NCBI RefSeq assembly: GCF_004359215.1
Contig: NW_027152196.1
Coordinates: forward strand, 1,041,537-1,105,536
Direction of reading: 5' to 3'
Source of the DNA: Bremia lactucae
Taxonomy: Eukaryota; Oomycota; Peronosporomycetes; Peronosporales; Peronosporaceae
Length of the DNA stretch: 64,000 nucleotides
Below, in pieces: positions 6,815 to 17,490 of the stretch. Numbering within the stretch: position 1 is the stretch's first letter; each line of letters opens with the position of its first letter. The position numbers and the translations under genes were made by a program. Under the pieces are notes generated by a model. The model was given only the letters and a program-made list of their open reading frames with translations, searched no databases and was not told the DNA's origin.

Positions 6815-9414
6815 TTTGCACTAGGTTTTTGATTAAGAAAGCATCTTGAGACTCGCAACAACTTGCTGTGTTTGTCCTATGCAAGCGCCTTTGTCAGTCC
6901 ATTGGCCACCATGTCTTCCGTGACTCCAACTCGATGACCTTGCGTTCGACTTTTTCACTTAAGAAGTGAAACCTGATATCGATGTGCTTCGTTCTTGAAT
7001 GGTAGACGGGATTCTTTGCTAAAGCAACAACCTTGGTTATCTTGGTAGATTATTTTGGCTCCATTTTGAGAAAATTTCATGTCTTTTAGCAACAATCGAA
7101 GCCAGACCGCTTCTTGGACTGCGTTGTATAGACTCATGTACTCAGCCTATAAGCTCGAAGTCGCGACCGTTGGCTGCCGCTTCGACTTTCACGAAATAAC
7201 ACTACCATTCAGGAAGAAGACGTATACAGCTTTCAAGCGTCGTGTATCTAAATCACGAGCCCAGTTTGCATCAGCAAAACCAATGAGCTCTTCCTTGCTC
7301 GCTCCGTTAAATACGATTCCAATGTCTTTCGTTGTCTTCAGATATTTAAGAATCCTTTTGGCTGGCGGCTATCCAGTGTGGCTTCTCACAGCGTTCGCAG
7401 AACTTGGCCACCTCACCAACAGCATGTGTAATATGCGGGCGAGTGCATGTTGCTACATACATGAGCGCTCTCACAAATTGGAGATACAAAAATTTGGTTA
7501 CAATCGCTTCCTCGTCCGTTAGTTTCACAAGCTTTGAGTTACTGTCTGCTGGAGTGTGTACTTCCTTGCAGTTCTCGATGCCAAGCTTCTCGCTTGGTGT
7601 ATACGCGCTGGTTAATCGTGATCATCTTTTGGCTTCTGTCGCGATGGATCTCGATTCGTAAACAGTACTTGAGCTCCCCAAGTTATATGATGCTGAATAC
7701 TTTCTTCAATGCGCTCTTGATCATTTCGATGTGCTCTGCCTTTTTTGCTGAAAATCATCAAGTCGTCGATATATATCACAACAATGCTGTATTCCACCGT
7801 AGACTTTCGGACATACACGCATGGGTCTGCCGCAGATAGTTCAAATTATTAGTCCCCCAAGTGCTAATTTCGCTGTTTATCCCATAGACTGGCAGCTTGC
7901 TTGGTTCCATACAATGCCTTTCTAATAAGACATTTTTGGGCTGACCTGTCCGAGGTTTCGAAGCCACCCGGCTGGTCCATGAAAATCTCTTCTTCGACTT
8001 CACCGTAAAGAAATGCTGTATCCACATCCACATTCTCCGCTTCGTGATCCTCAGTTGCGGCAATTGCTAGTGCAGTATTTATGGACTCCTTCCGAGCCAC
8101 TGGAGCGAATGTGTCTATGTAATCAGTGCCGGGTCGTTGTGATAATCCCTTGGCCACGAGCCGTGCCTTAAATTTGATAATGGATCCAATTAGGTTGCGG
8201 TTAATCCAAAAAACCTACTTGCTTCCGATAGCCTTCTGGCCTTGCGGTATATCAACGAGCTCCCATGACTTGTGCTTCTTCAACGATTTCATTTCGCTCT
8301 TCATCGCTCTAAGCCACTAATTCTTGTATTTGCTAGCCATTACCTCACGGTACGACGTCGCTTGCTCGCCGTCATTGTCCTCGACGTTGAGGCAGTATAG
8401 CGCGCTGTAGTCGTCCTCCTCATCCTCGACGATGGTTGGATACTCGTGTAGTAGCGCACTATGCCTCGCTTCTTGCGTACCGGACGCACCATCCATTCTT
8501 CTTCACCATCTCTACCTGTAGCACTGAAGCCTTGAAGGTACGTGGTCTGTTGGCCCTTCTTCCCTTTCATGTGTCTGGTTTGAGAGTAGCGGCGGTGTCC
8601 GAGGTTTCTGCTGGCGACGTTTTACCGTTTAGGTATTTGCTCTCCACTGCATCAATAACGCCTAGGATTTCTTCGGTCTGGCTTGTTTCGTAAGTCCTTG
8701 CAGCTTGCTCATCGAAAGTCACATTTCGAAAAATGATGGTTGATCCATCGCTCGCATTAAGAAGTCGGTATGCCTTGTGCTCCTCGGCGTATCGGAGAAG
8801 GTAGCACTTGACGCCAAAATTGTCCAGCTTCTTGCGCATCTCCTTTGTTATATGCGCATAGCATAAGGTACACCGAACACGCGCATTTGCTCCATAATAG
8901 AGCACATGCGCGTGTTTGGTGACGCGACTTCTTCTTAAACAACATCTCAAAAGGACTTGACTTTTTGTTAGACGAATTCGGCAAAATGTTTCTGATTTCA
9001 GCTGCCATCATCATTGTCTCGCACTAACAGCTCTTGTCCGGACCACTGTCTTCGCATGCAACTTGTCATCTCGATCAGGGTCCTGTTCATACCTCTGCCA
9101 TGTCATTTAGCTGTAGATTATACGGCACGGTATATTCCTGCTTGATTCATTGCCTGCCACAAATTGCTTTCATGTGAGTGTTTTGATATTCATTACCATT
9201 GTCGCTGCGCAGCACCTTGATTTTCGTGTCTGCTGCGCTGTCACTTTCTTGCAGAATTTATAAAGCGTTCCACCACTTCACTCTTCATGCGCATGGGATG
9301 ATTCGTAACGAATCGGCTCTTCATCGTGAAAAGTCACGATATACTTGAAGCCAGACTTCGATGCTCGATTTTACTCGGTCCAATCACGTCTGAGCACACG
9401 ATGCTATCCGAGCG
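6815..9414 (-). pseudogene. Copia pol: integrase, RT, RNase H, 5'-truncated
   Basis: Reading from right to left: integrase core pieces (9414-9060; SDVIGPSKIEHRS, then a SDNGNEY-like site), integrase C-terminal part with KKLDNFGVKCYLLRYAEEHKAYRLL (8950-8757), a low-complexity linker, Copia-type RT (8157-7864; DTFAPVARKESI, DVDTAFLYGE, DQPGGFE), the catalytic YIDDLMIFSK (7818-7612), ALMYVATCTRPHI (7528-7346) and RNase H with EAVWLRLLL and YQDNQGC (7137-6955). Order and motifs are those of Ty1/Copia. Several frameshifts break it. The 5' part (gag, protease, pre-integrase) is missing and its right edge is fused to Gypsy family-A sequence at about 9415. Confidence 0.85.
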
Positions 9415-9415
9415 T

Positions 9416-9540
9416 GCACTCTCCCTTAATACGGCAGACGCCCTGTCTGCCGCAAGAGACAATAATGCGTCGCCCGGGGCTGCATGTCTCGCTGCCGAAG
9501 GCGCCACACTATTCGCACACCGCATGGACTCATTAACCAT
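9416..9540 (-). pseudogene. Antisense-ORF N-terminus fragment (copy 2)
   Basis: Minus-strand translation from the ATG at 9540 gives SVAPSAARHAAPGDALLSLAAD, matching SAAPSAAVRAAAGAALLSLAAD at the start of the antisense ORF of GyA-1. It is cut at about 9415 by the junction with Copia integrase. The LTR follows 116 bp to the right, as in GyA-1. Confidence 0.65.
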
Positions 9541-9656
9541 GCGATAAAATTGAAAGTGATTGTTCTAACCAATCACCATCGTTTTCACTTAAGTGGTCTC
9601 GTAGCGACTACTCTATTCAATGACATTCAGAGTGATTGTCGTTTGGGGAGGGTGAT

Positions 9657-10046
9657 TTAACAGGGCGTATCGTTACATTAATATTTACAAGTTGTTAATA
9701 AACATATTATCGTAACATTACATAAAACTTATTCATAGACAAATATAGGCCTTAATATCAACTTTTTCCGCAGTCCAGTCAACGCTGGACGCGCGCAAAG
9801 AGAGAGACAGATCAGATTTCAAAATATGTTTTGTATTAGTATATAATTAAGTTAGTATGTAATATATAGAAACAGGAGGCTTAATTATATCAACTACAGT
9901 TTACTCTTTAATCCTCTTTAAAGCAAGTTCTTAAAGAGAGTCTTTCTCTGTACTAACGAGTGTACGTGAAGTGACGTGTGGCACCGCTTGTACTGAAGCA
10001 GTGCGAAGTGGATTTGTACTGAAGCAGTACAAGTCGACAGTGCCCC
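9657..10046 (+). repeat. LTR, family A (degenerate ends)
   Basis: It follows the purine tract GGGGAGGGTGA, begins TTTAACAGGG and ends GTGCCCCGGTTTA, both mutated versions of TGTAAC...GTTACA. Internal matches to the LTR remnant at 2733-3060 include CCAGTCAACGCTGG and GAGAGAGACAGAT. Confidence 0.75.
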
Positions 10047-10047
10047 G

Positions 10048-10345
10048 GTTTACCTCGGCAACAGTCTAAATTAAATGAAGCTTGCGCATTACGTAGTTTG
10101 CCGTGTACATGTCAATGCAAGTTACGGACCAGGCCGTAACTTGCACATAAGTCTTACGAATGGGGTATTCATTATTGTCCCAGCGCTGCGTTGCAAACTT
10201 TATCACATCCTTCTGACGTATGCACACCTTATAACATTGCTTCCAAGCTTCGTCAAAAAAATTGAGATTTATTCTTTTTTCAACGTACCCAATGGAGCAC
10301 CAAGAGCTTGCATTGTGATCCAGTAGTAACTGCTTCACTAAAAAA
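10048..10345 (-). other. Family-A derived stretch with a 12-bp hairpin
   Basis: No domain is recognisable. A perfect hairpin with 12-bp arms (TGCAAGTTACGG and its complement) and a 6-nt loop lies at 10116-10145. The hairpin style and the adjoining antisense ORF suggest it is the 3' end region of a minus-strand family-A element. Confidence 0.45.
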
Positions 10346-10990
10346 GCATTCATCTTCTCCCGCAACACTAACTGTTGCGGGTGCACGTGGTGAGTCTCCA
10401 CGTGGACCCGACCCTCTTCGGAGGTCGACTATGAATGCGAGTCAGACGAGATGACCGACTCGGAAGAGTGGAACAGCCACCCGAATGTCGTCAGGCGACT
10501 GACTATGAGCCGTCGAATGAGGGTCTCAATTGGATAGTCGTGCTTATAGCGTTCGCTATAGCATGTTTGGTTCGGACGATGAGGATGATTCCCCATCGCC
10601 AGCACCGTCTCCCGTCCGTCACCCGCACTCATCCATGCGCGTTGTGATGACGATGGCGTAAACCATGGTGATAAAAGTTCTCATGGTATTCCTGCTTCAG
10701 TAGGTACCACTCAGGGGAGTGCAGACAATAAAATGTCTCGGCTTGCCCCTAAGAAGAAGCCGTCGCGGCTTTTGCCCGAACGGCTACCCAGTAGCTTGTC
10801 TTGAGAGACTGCTCCTCACAACAAATATCCTTTAATTATTGCGACAAGGCTACTTGGTCTTGATCCCAGCGCGAAGAACTTTCCCGCTGATTCGGATTCT
10901 TATCTCGATAATTTTCTGAAACATCGATGGTATAAGGGCAACAACAAGCGAGGTAAAAGCTCGTTGATACAAGCCTGAGACGCGTTCATT
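10346..10990 (+). pseudogene. Antisense ORF fragment (copy 3), on the plus strand
   Basis: This stretch reads, in plus-strand frames, EVDYECESDEM, DYEPSNEG, FGSDDEDDSPSP, then LGLDPSAKNF and FLKHRWYKGNNKRGKSSLIQA. It aligns with the minus-strand ORF of GyA-1 over its first two thirds. The internal TAG of copy 1 is a sense codon here (GAG), so that stop is not ancestral. The host element would be on the minus strand. Two stops and frameshifts break it, and it ends at about 10990 where unrelated sequence begins. Confidence 0.62.
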
Positions 10991-11301
10991 CGCTCCTTTT
11001 ACAGCAATTTATTGTTTTTCTTGCTGGCACTCATTTCGCAAAAAAACAATGACCAAGCTCTTATACAGCAGACATTTCCCCTTAATGACACATTTTTCCA
11101 AAAACGAATTAACGGTGGCGGAGGATGCTGAAGAAAAATTGGAGAATGGTATTGAGGAATTTTAAAGGATTGTGCAGCAATTAATGACAACTTACCGAAG
11201 CATGATCTATAGTGAACGAAAGAAAATGATAGCTCAACTCATGGAGATGGTAACCTAGAGATCAAGACCACAAAACTCTCTTAGTACCCTAGTTAGGCAG
11301 C

Positions 11302-11493
11302 GAGAAGACTAATAGATCAAAGCAGCTACTCAAGAATGACGTTTCGATGAAACGATATTTGTCAGCAGTTAAGCATCAGACGCCGCGAAAGTCCAGGTGC
11401 AGTAGTTGCGGGAAAATTGGCCATAACAAGCAGTCATGCAAAATTCTAGTATCAGGTGCCAGTCAGTTTGTAACGTATAAATGCAAAGATCAC
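11302..11493 (+). pseudogene. CCHC zinc-knuckle fragment (MULE-like or gag-like)
   Basis: An open stretch carries SRCSSCGKIGHNKQSCK at 11392-11442, a CX2CX4HX4C knuckle. The basic run before it and the GHNK spacing resemble the C-terminal knuckle of MULE transposases, but a retroviral-type nucleocapsid knuckle has the same spacing. A stop lies just upstream of 11293, and no transposase core is found next to it; the MULE core fragment at 24424 is far away. Confidence 0.5.
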
Positions 11494-13149
11494 TGATGTT
11501 TCTTCAGACGGAATTTGTGTTTATCAGGCAATTGCTCACCTGCTAAACTTGGTGTTTTTGCTCTTGCAGTTACCCTTCAAGCCGGTGCTCTGTACGCTTT
11601 GACCCCCTGTCAATTTACCGCAAGCGCAAAGTGTTTTACGAACGGATTTCTCATAACGAATTTGATGAGATGGATACCGGCTGAGTTGAGAAAGAAATGA
11701 TTTGATACCAGTAACCAGCTGGTTTGCTTTTCCTGAGTGTGCAACTCTTGCAGCTACCTGTTTTTGAAGGCCAATCCTAGAGATGGATCCAGAACTTCTT
11801 TTATACCATAAACCACAGTAGCAAAAAGAAATGTGATAAAACTCTTGCATGTTAATAGTAATCGCTGGCAAGCTATTCAACTGCAGACTGGTGCAAAGTT
11901 ACCTCGGGTTGATGCAATTTTGGCAGTACCACTCCACCAGTGAGCAACGCGACTTTTGGCTAGCTCAGATCCAGGTGAAGCTTGAGTCATCGACCAGATA
12001 TATTTCCTTTATAGATTTTTCATCATAATATCTTTCTTTTTAATATTTACATTGATATATGGTTCATTATACATTATAAGGTCTTGTGGTACATCAGTTC
12101 GAGCCACAGCATCCTTCACATTATTATGCAATGTCACCTGCAATTCTTCTGTGCCACTACTTTAAATGTCAAAATTCTGTCCTCCGCAAGGTACATCTTC
12201 CCAACGATTGGCCCGAAGATACCCAATTCGGTTTGAAGCGTCTTCAAGTACGCTTCTAGTAGAGTTCCCACATATGGCTTCAAATCGATAGACCAAGAAA
12301 GCACCAGGAAATATGCTGATGAAGCCAAAACAGCTTTCCATTGATTATCTAAGAATATTGAAAATCTTTTTCTTAAATTCTGAGCAAATTATGATCCAAT
12401 TGCCTAAACTCACAAAGGGATTCTCTACCGCAGTTTGTCCGCTAACTCCTCCAATCTGGCGCTCAAATGCCGAAAGCACCCGATAGATTGCTGACTTGTT
12501 AAGCATCGTGCCTACATCCATCAGTGCAGTGAACTTCGGCTGAATCTGTTCTGCAAAATGCATTCAAGAATTATAAATTCGAGTCATGTTTACTACCCTT
12601 ACTATCCTTCAAATTAAAAATCGTTTCGATAGGGTGTGAGTAGTTTCCTTTGTAGAAAGCTGCAGTGTGCTCTGGGCACCAATACCGGCACTATTGATCG
12701 TAAGCAAATCCTTGTTGTGCTGTCGGATGGCTTTCAAATACGTAAGCATCTCATCGTGCGACTGTCACCTTGAACGTTTTGCCAGGCGTTTTCACCTGCG
12801 TAGAATTTCCTCGTATCTTTAATATATTGGTCCAGGATGCAGGCCAAATTCTCGGCAAGCTTTGTGAGCGTCGGCGTCGCCTGAAGCTCTTGAAGCCGTC
12901 ATTGATGCGTCAATGATGCAGATCGCTCTAAGACACGGTGTGCATATATATTGCTATGCATTATGATTGGCTATAATTCGGGGGGGGGGGTACAAATAGC
13001 AAGGGGGGGTAAATATAGCAGTAACCTTATTTCTCAAAGCATTATCTATAATGAATCTAAATAAACCGCTCCTACTTAAATTAGTAGCCCCACAACTTGT
13101 TTTCAAAATTATAGGAAAAAAATAATTTCGAATTCACGAACATAAATTG
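11494..13149. other. Unidentified remnants, with two minus-strand ORFs and G runs
   Basis: Minus-strand frames at 12563-12345 (FTALMDVGTMLNKSAIYRVL) and 12328-12134 look like decayed coding sequence of one gene, possibly extending to about 12900 (KLAENLACILDQYIKDTRKF), but I cannot name the family. Two poly-G runs lie at about 12979-12990 and 13003-13009. The rest shows nothing recognisable. Confidence 0.35.
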
Positions 13150-13690
13150 GAATTCCCAAACTTCGCCGAAGACGGAACTGGGTAGTTCTTTTCCGCAGCT
13201 TTAAGCTGTCTAGACTCGAACGCAATAACATGTTCATGCCAATGGCAAAATCTGATGCGTCACAGACGACACTGAAAGGCCAATTTGGGTCTGGCAGTGC
13301 CAGAATCGGGGCATTGATAGGACTATCCTTAACTGCTCAAAAAGCATTATTTTCGGTGCTAGTCCAGCACCATTCTGTATCCTTTTTAAGGAGATTGGAT
13401 GATGGCCTTGCCATATCAGCGTAATATTCGCTATATTTGTGTAAATAATAGGCAAGGCCCAACCACTTACGCAAATCCTTTTGGTTTTTAGGAACCGACC
13501 AAAATACTATGGCTTTTACCTTAGCGGGATCCGCTCTAAGGCCTCGCTTTCCAATAATTCATCCTAAAAAAGGAATTTCGTTTGCGCCAAAAATGCATTT
13601 AGATGCATTGGCATACAATGCATTTGTGCGCATACAGTCGAGCGCTGCTCGCAAACGAGTAAGGCTCTTGACACGCGTAGGTGTTGAGAG
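13150..13690 (-). pseudogene. Gypsy RT thumb to RNase H start, inverted segment (GyB-1)
   Basis: Minus-strand translation gives NALYANASKCIFGANEIPFLG, KRGLRADPAKVKAIV, PKNQKDLRKWLGLAYYLHKY and then the start of RNase H (CDASDFAIGMNMLL), the usual order in Ty3/Gypsy pol. The plus strand immediately to the right begins with the next part of RNase H (TDGAERVVCY). The segment therefore sits in reverse between where it belongs and its own continuation. Frameshifts occur. Confidence 0.75.
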
Positions 13691-13691
13691 G

Positions 13692-14161
13692 ACAGGATGC
13701 TCGACAACTGTGCGTTTGTACAATGTGACACAGACGGTGCAGAGCGCGTCGTCTGCTATATGTCACTTCAGCTTCAACCAGCTGAACGCAATTATTCAGT
13801 GAATGAAGTGAACTCCTTGCCATGAAATATGCACTGGCTACATGACAAAGAGTTACTTGCTATGAAGTATGCTCTCGTCAAATTAAGAGTTCATCTGCTC
13901 AGCTCTAAGCCGTTTGTGATATACACAGATCACGCGTCATTACGCACGGCGACTAAGTCGCCCCATCTCTCACAGAAAAAATGGCCCGATGGCTATTCTT
14001 TTTTTGCGGAATACAGCTTAGAGGTGAAGTATAAACCCGACAAGCAAAATGCTTTAGCCGATGCGTTATCACGCAGGCCGGATTATGAGATTTCTCATAT
14101 AACGACTATCGCGTCACCTATTCCTGTATTAATCCGTTCAGCTTACGCCAAGGATGAATAG
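13692..14161 (+). pseudogene. RNase H, C-terminal two thirds (GyB-1)
   Basis: The frame reads TDGAERVVCYMS, LQPAERNYSVNE, HDKELLAMKYALVKLRVHLL, VIYTDHASLRTATKSPHLSQ and NALADALSRRPDYE, the conserved Ty3/Gypsy RNase H ending. The TDHASL aspartate is present. A duplicated or shifted stretch and a stop near 13822 break the frame. It degraded RNA in RNA-DNA hybrids in the ancestral element. Confidence 0.85.
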
Positions 14162-14229
14162 TGTGTAGCTCTGCTACGAGCTTTAAACATTTTCAATTTA
14201 GGTATAAATTGCCGGCACGTTTGCGTGCA

Positions 14230-15119
14230 AGGTTACATTAATTTTCTATGATAGCGACCTGTTGCTTTATTGCACGGACACTGCGGACTCCCCGCGTGCC
14301 GTTGTTCCTCATGACGAGGATTTGAAGTTCCAATATTCTATGAGGCACATGATACTGTCCTTGGTGGTCATCTCGGTAGAGAAAAGACCTACGGCTCTGT
14401 AAGCCAGCGTTATTGGTGGCCCAAACTTTATAAATGGGTCAGCATACATGTTCGCACATGCGAAACTTGCCAGCGGGCTAAACCCTCGGCGCATGCTGCT
14501 GCGCCACAGGCGAACCTTCCCGTCCCCATAGGTTGCTCGGAGTTCATTAGTTTGGATTTTGTTTTCGGTCTACCGAAAGATTCAGCCGGTAGTGATCTTT
14601 GTTGACCGATTGAGCAAAATGGCTCACTTAGCGGCCGTACCGGATTCCATTGATGGTGAAGGTACAGCTAAGCTGTTTATTGGTCGCGTGTTCCGACAAC
14701 ATGGTTTGCCAGCGGCAATTGTCTCTGATCGGGATACCCGTTTCAAGGGTAAATTCTAAAAATCAATTTTCCGAGTGCTTGGTATGTCCACTGCGGACCA
14801 TCCGCAGACCGATGGTCAAACTGAACGTGTCAATCGCATCATTAAAGACGTTTAACGCAGCGTGTGTGCTCAGACACCAAAGCGCTGGAGCTCAATGCTC
14901 CCAGTGGTGGAGTTCGCGTCAAATAACGCTGTACATGCCTTTACAGGCTTTACTCCGTTCCGTGTCAACGGTCTCACCCGCCCACGCATTCTATTAACGA
15001 AACCACTGCGTGGGCTTGGAGGGGGAGAATTAGCCGATAAACTTGCTGATATCAGCCCTGTTACCGTTCGGGAACAAGTAAGCGAGGAGTTTCTTGCGAC
15101 GCGATTTAGTGTCTTTTAA
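14230..15119 (+). pseudogene. Integrase zinc finger and catalytic core (GyB-1)
   Basis: The HHCC finger is visible as GGHLGREKTYGS, YWWPKLYKWV and RTCETCQRAKP. The core follows with the first Asp in ISLDFVFGLPKD, the second in VSDRDTRFKGKF and the Glu in STADHPQTDGQTERVNR. All three catalytic residues of the D,D-35-E set are legible, but frameshifts near 14570 and 14760 and a stop after IIKDV break the gene. It is the strand-transfer enzyme of the element. Confidence 0.85.
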
Positions 15120-15310
15120 GACATCTAAGGGATACGATGGCTGATAGCCAAGACAAAAACAAGAATAATCAGATGCCAAAGGCAGAATCTGTATTAATTC
15201 TTATATGGTCGGAGACCGAGTTTTACTAAACGCCAAGAACCTATCTACCAACTTGGTTTCCATGGTCTTCAAGACCAAATGTGCCCGCTCTATATTAGAC
15301 CATTACGGTC

Positions 15311-15829
15311 GTGGCCAAGAAGGGCCTAGCTTATACGCGAAACCTTCCTAGTAAGCTGCGTACACACCCAGTGTTTTACGTTGGCTTGATTAAGCCATAT
15401 CGGGACCCTTCCCACGTGAACTTGAAGGCGCTTGCGCCGAGACAGGCGGTCGTGCCGCAGATTGCTGCATCCTCACCAGGATATCCAACTGGCTCTTTAA
15501 ATGAGGCTGCTGACGCTTTAGCGTCGAAAGACGGTCCCGAATCGCTACAAAAGAGCTCTCAACCCGAGCAAGGACCTCACGAAGAAGTTGCACCTCGTGC
15601 CGTATAGCATCAAATGCTTCCGTCGAAATTTCGGCCCCCTCCCGCGCTGCTTGATGCGCGGGGAATCCTTCAGTCTCATGTGGAGAAACTCTTAAAGCGA
15701 CGTCGTCGTAAGGGTCAATACCAGTATCAGGTGAAGTGGCTTGGGTACCCCTCTTCTGAACACTCTTGGGAGTTCGAAGTACCTCTTCGGCACCACCGCG
15801 TGACAACATTCGCTTCATTCCCTCTTTGA
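15311..15829 (+). pseudogene. Integrase C-terminus and chromodomain (GyB-1)
   Basis: The part PSKLRTHPVFYVGLIKPYRDP is the integrase C-terminal block. After a spacer of about 90 residues and a stop at 15605-15607, QYQYQVKWLGYPSSEHSWEF is a chromodomain core. The chromodomain is a different subtype from the RWRGYPP type in family A, which helps define families A and B. Confidence 0.82.
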
Positions 15830-15882
15830 GGTTGGAACCTAAACAGCAAACCGCTCGGTTGTGTTTTTCATTCCTTTGTCTC

Positions 15883-16587
15883 ATGACAATCAAGCGTGAG
15901 TCACAGACTCTTAGCACCTTCCTCGACGATGAGGAAATGGTGGACTTTGAAAGTCACTCTACATCAGAGGAGGAGGAGAAAGAGCGTCGTTCTCTCACGC
16001 CTTCTCCTCCGGATGAACGTCGGCGGCCCCAAATCCGTTCCCAGAACGTGCTACCGCTGATGTCTAAACTGCATTGAGCAGGACACGGAACCCTGAGTCC
16101 AACATCATTACGAATCCTCTTAATGAAGAGCAAGAGCGGATAATCCTCATAGAGGAAAGAGCTCGTCGTTGAGCTGCCGACCTAGCGAAAACTAAAGCTC
16201 GTAGTGAATATAGATTCACTCCGCTTAGTGCGGACGAGCGTCTCAAAGAGATAGCGGGTCATAACTTGGCCATCAGGATCTCCGGTGACCCGGCGAGGAC
16301 GCCGGAGGAGATCGCTGCCCGCGACGCTCTTCATGAGCAATACCTTACGCCAAAGGTAACGACGCGAAGTCAGTATCTGACGCGTTTACGTGATCAATAC
16401 CGTGGGGCTTCGGTGACCTCCATGAGGGAAATTCCGATCATATTGTTTCCAAACGAAACAAGGAGTGAAAACGAAGTTTCATTTGAGAGCTGGGTCCACC
16501 GGGTTCGCCGACTTCGTAATATTTGGAATATTAGAGAGTCTGCGGAAGAGGTGATGTTCGTTTGGATCGGAAGCTTCGCTTTGACGG
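15883..16587 (+). pseudogene. Sense ORF downstream of the chromodomain, gag-like, unassigned
   Basis: Starting at the ATG at 15883, about 235 codons are readable with one frameshift (near 16075) and one TGA. The first part is acidic and Ser/Pro rich (STSEEEEKERRSLTPSPP); the second is charged and helical (NEEQERIILIEERARR, RFTPLSADERLKEIAGHNLA, GDPARTPEEIAARDAL, SENEVSFESWVHRVRRLRNI). The second part looks like the N-terminal half of a Gypsy gag, which would not normally follow pol. It is cut by an LTR at 16588. Either a second element starts here or this family carries an extra gene. Confidence 0.5.
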
Positions 16588-17065
16588 TGTAATGGGGCAA
16601 ACATCGTTTGGAGAACCGTTGTTGTGGTAAATTGACTTAATGGGTAAAATACCCTTTTATCTAATTTTATAATACTTAGCTACTTAAATTCCATTTATTA
16701 TGGGTAACAAATGTGGTCGCCGCCAGATATAAATCCGGCGGCCAGAATCTATTTTAAATTAGCTAGAGCAAGGTTTTAGATTTAAGAAATTAAATAAAGT
16801 ACAGACCTCCTTTTGATCTTAAAGCGTTAAGTGCCTTTCTATATGCTTGCGCATTAATCTGTAAGAGATATAAGCCTTTCTAAGATATTTCCTCTTGGGA
16901 ACTAGTTGCCACTTGGTTTTACGAATCCCTTAGACTAGGATTTTTTAATCGTCAATAGCTTGTACGACCCCCTGAGTTGATAAACCCATTAGTTCAATAG
17001 AACTAAGTGACTCTCTGAGTCTGAAAGTCTTCCTTTGGCTTTAGAAGCGAGGTAGCTCCGCTATA
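16588..17065 (+). repeat. LTR, family B (about 478 bp)
   Basis: It begins TGTAATGGGGC and ends GCTCCGCTATA. It matches 28445-28926 along its length, including GTGGTCGCCGCCAG, the GGCGGCCA box, TTGATCTTAAAGCGTTAAG and the closing GAGCGAGGTAGCTCCGC. No polypurine tract precedes it, so it may be a solo insertion into the ORF at its left rather than the 3' LTR of GyB-1. Confidence 0.8.
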
Positions 17066-17070
17066 ATATA

Positions 17071-17091
17071 TGTAACGGACGTTCCGTTACA
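17071..17091. repeat. LTR-tip hairpin, 9-bp arms
   Basis: Arms TGTAACGGA and TCCGTTACA are separated by three bases. Family-A LTRs in this window all start with a similar 21-22 bp inverted repeat, so this is either an LTR reduced to its tip or the beginning of a truncated LTR. Confidence 0.6.
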
Positions 17092-17490
17092 AGTTCCTCC
17101 ATATTGCTATCTTCTTTTGAATAACTTGATAAGTTAATCTAACTATGTATCACGACTCATTGCTTGCCTATTCGCACGTCTAGCTGCGATTGGCAGGATT
17201 GATTTAAAAACAGAACTGTCACATTGCCACCACAATTATTCCGTGAATGTTAATATTGGCGATTCTAAGAAAGAGAAATAGTCTTAATTTTCCTCTATTT
17301 TCCTCTTATAGGTAATAATACTTATAACTAGATGCTGCTTAAATTTCCTAGAATTCATGTGTTGAATGTAGGCTGTATGAGAATGCAGCACTCTAAGAAG
17401 GAATATAGAGTCGCAAAAAATCATCAGTAACCACGACGATTATCACAACACATAACGCTACCAATTATGTAATTTTAACAATACATTACA
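17092..17490. other. No gene seen; small LTR-like segment
   Basis: The stretch around 17175-17215 (CGCACGTCTAGCTGCGATTGG) resembles 58785-58810 and may be a common LTR remnant. Nothing else is recognisable. Confidence 0.35.

Noticed and set aside
11999..12960. A host gene on the minus strand
   Set aside because: Short broken frames with no recognisable family; more likely a decayed transposon.
12960..13020. Poly-G runs as a regulatory or G-quadruplex element
   Set aside because: Only two G runs are long and no context supports a function; low complexity is enough.
15390..15917. 175-residue antisense frame over the GyB-1 chromodomain
   Set aside because: The plus strand holds a clear integrase C-terminus and chromodomain, and the frame has no counterpart in family A. 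I treat it as a shadow frame.
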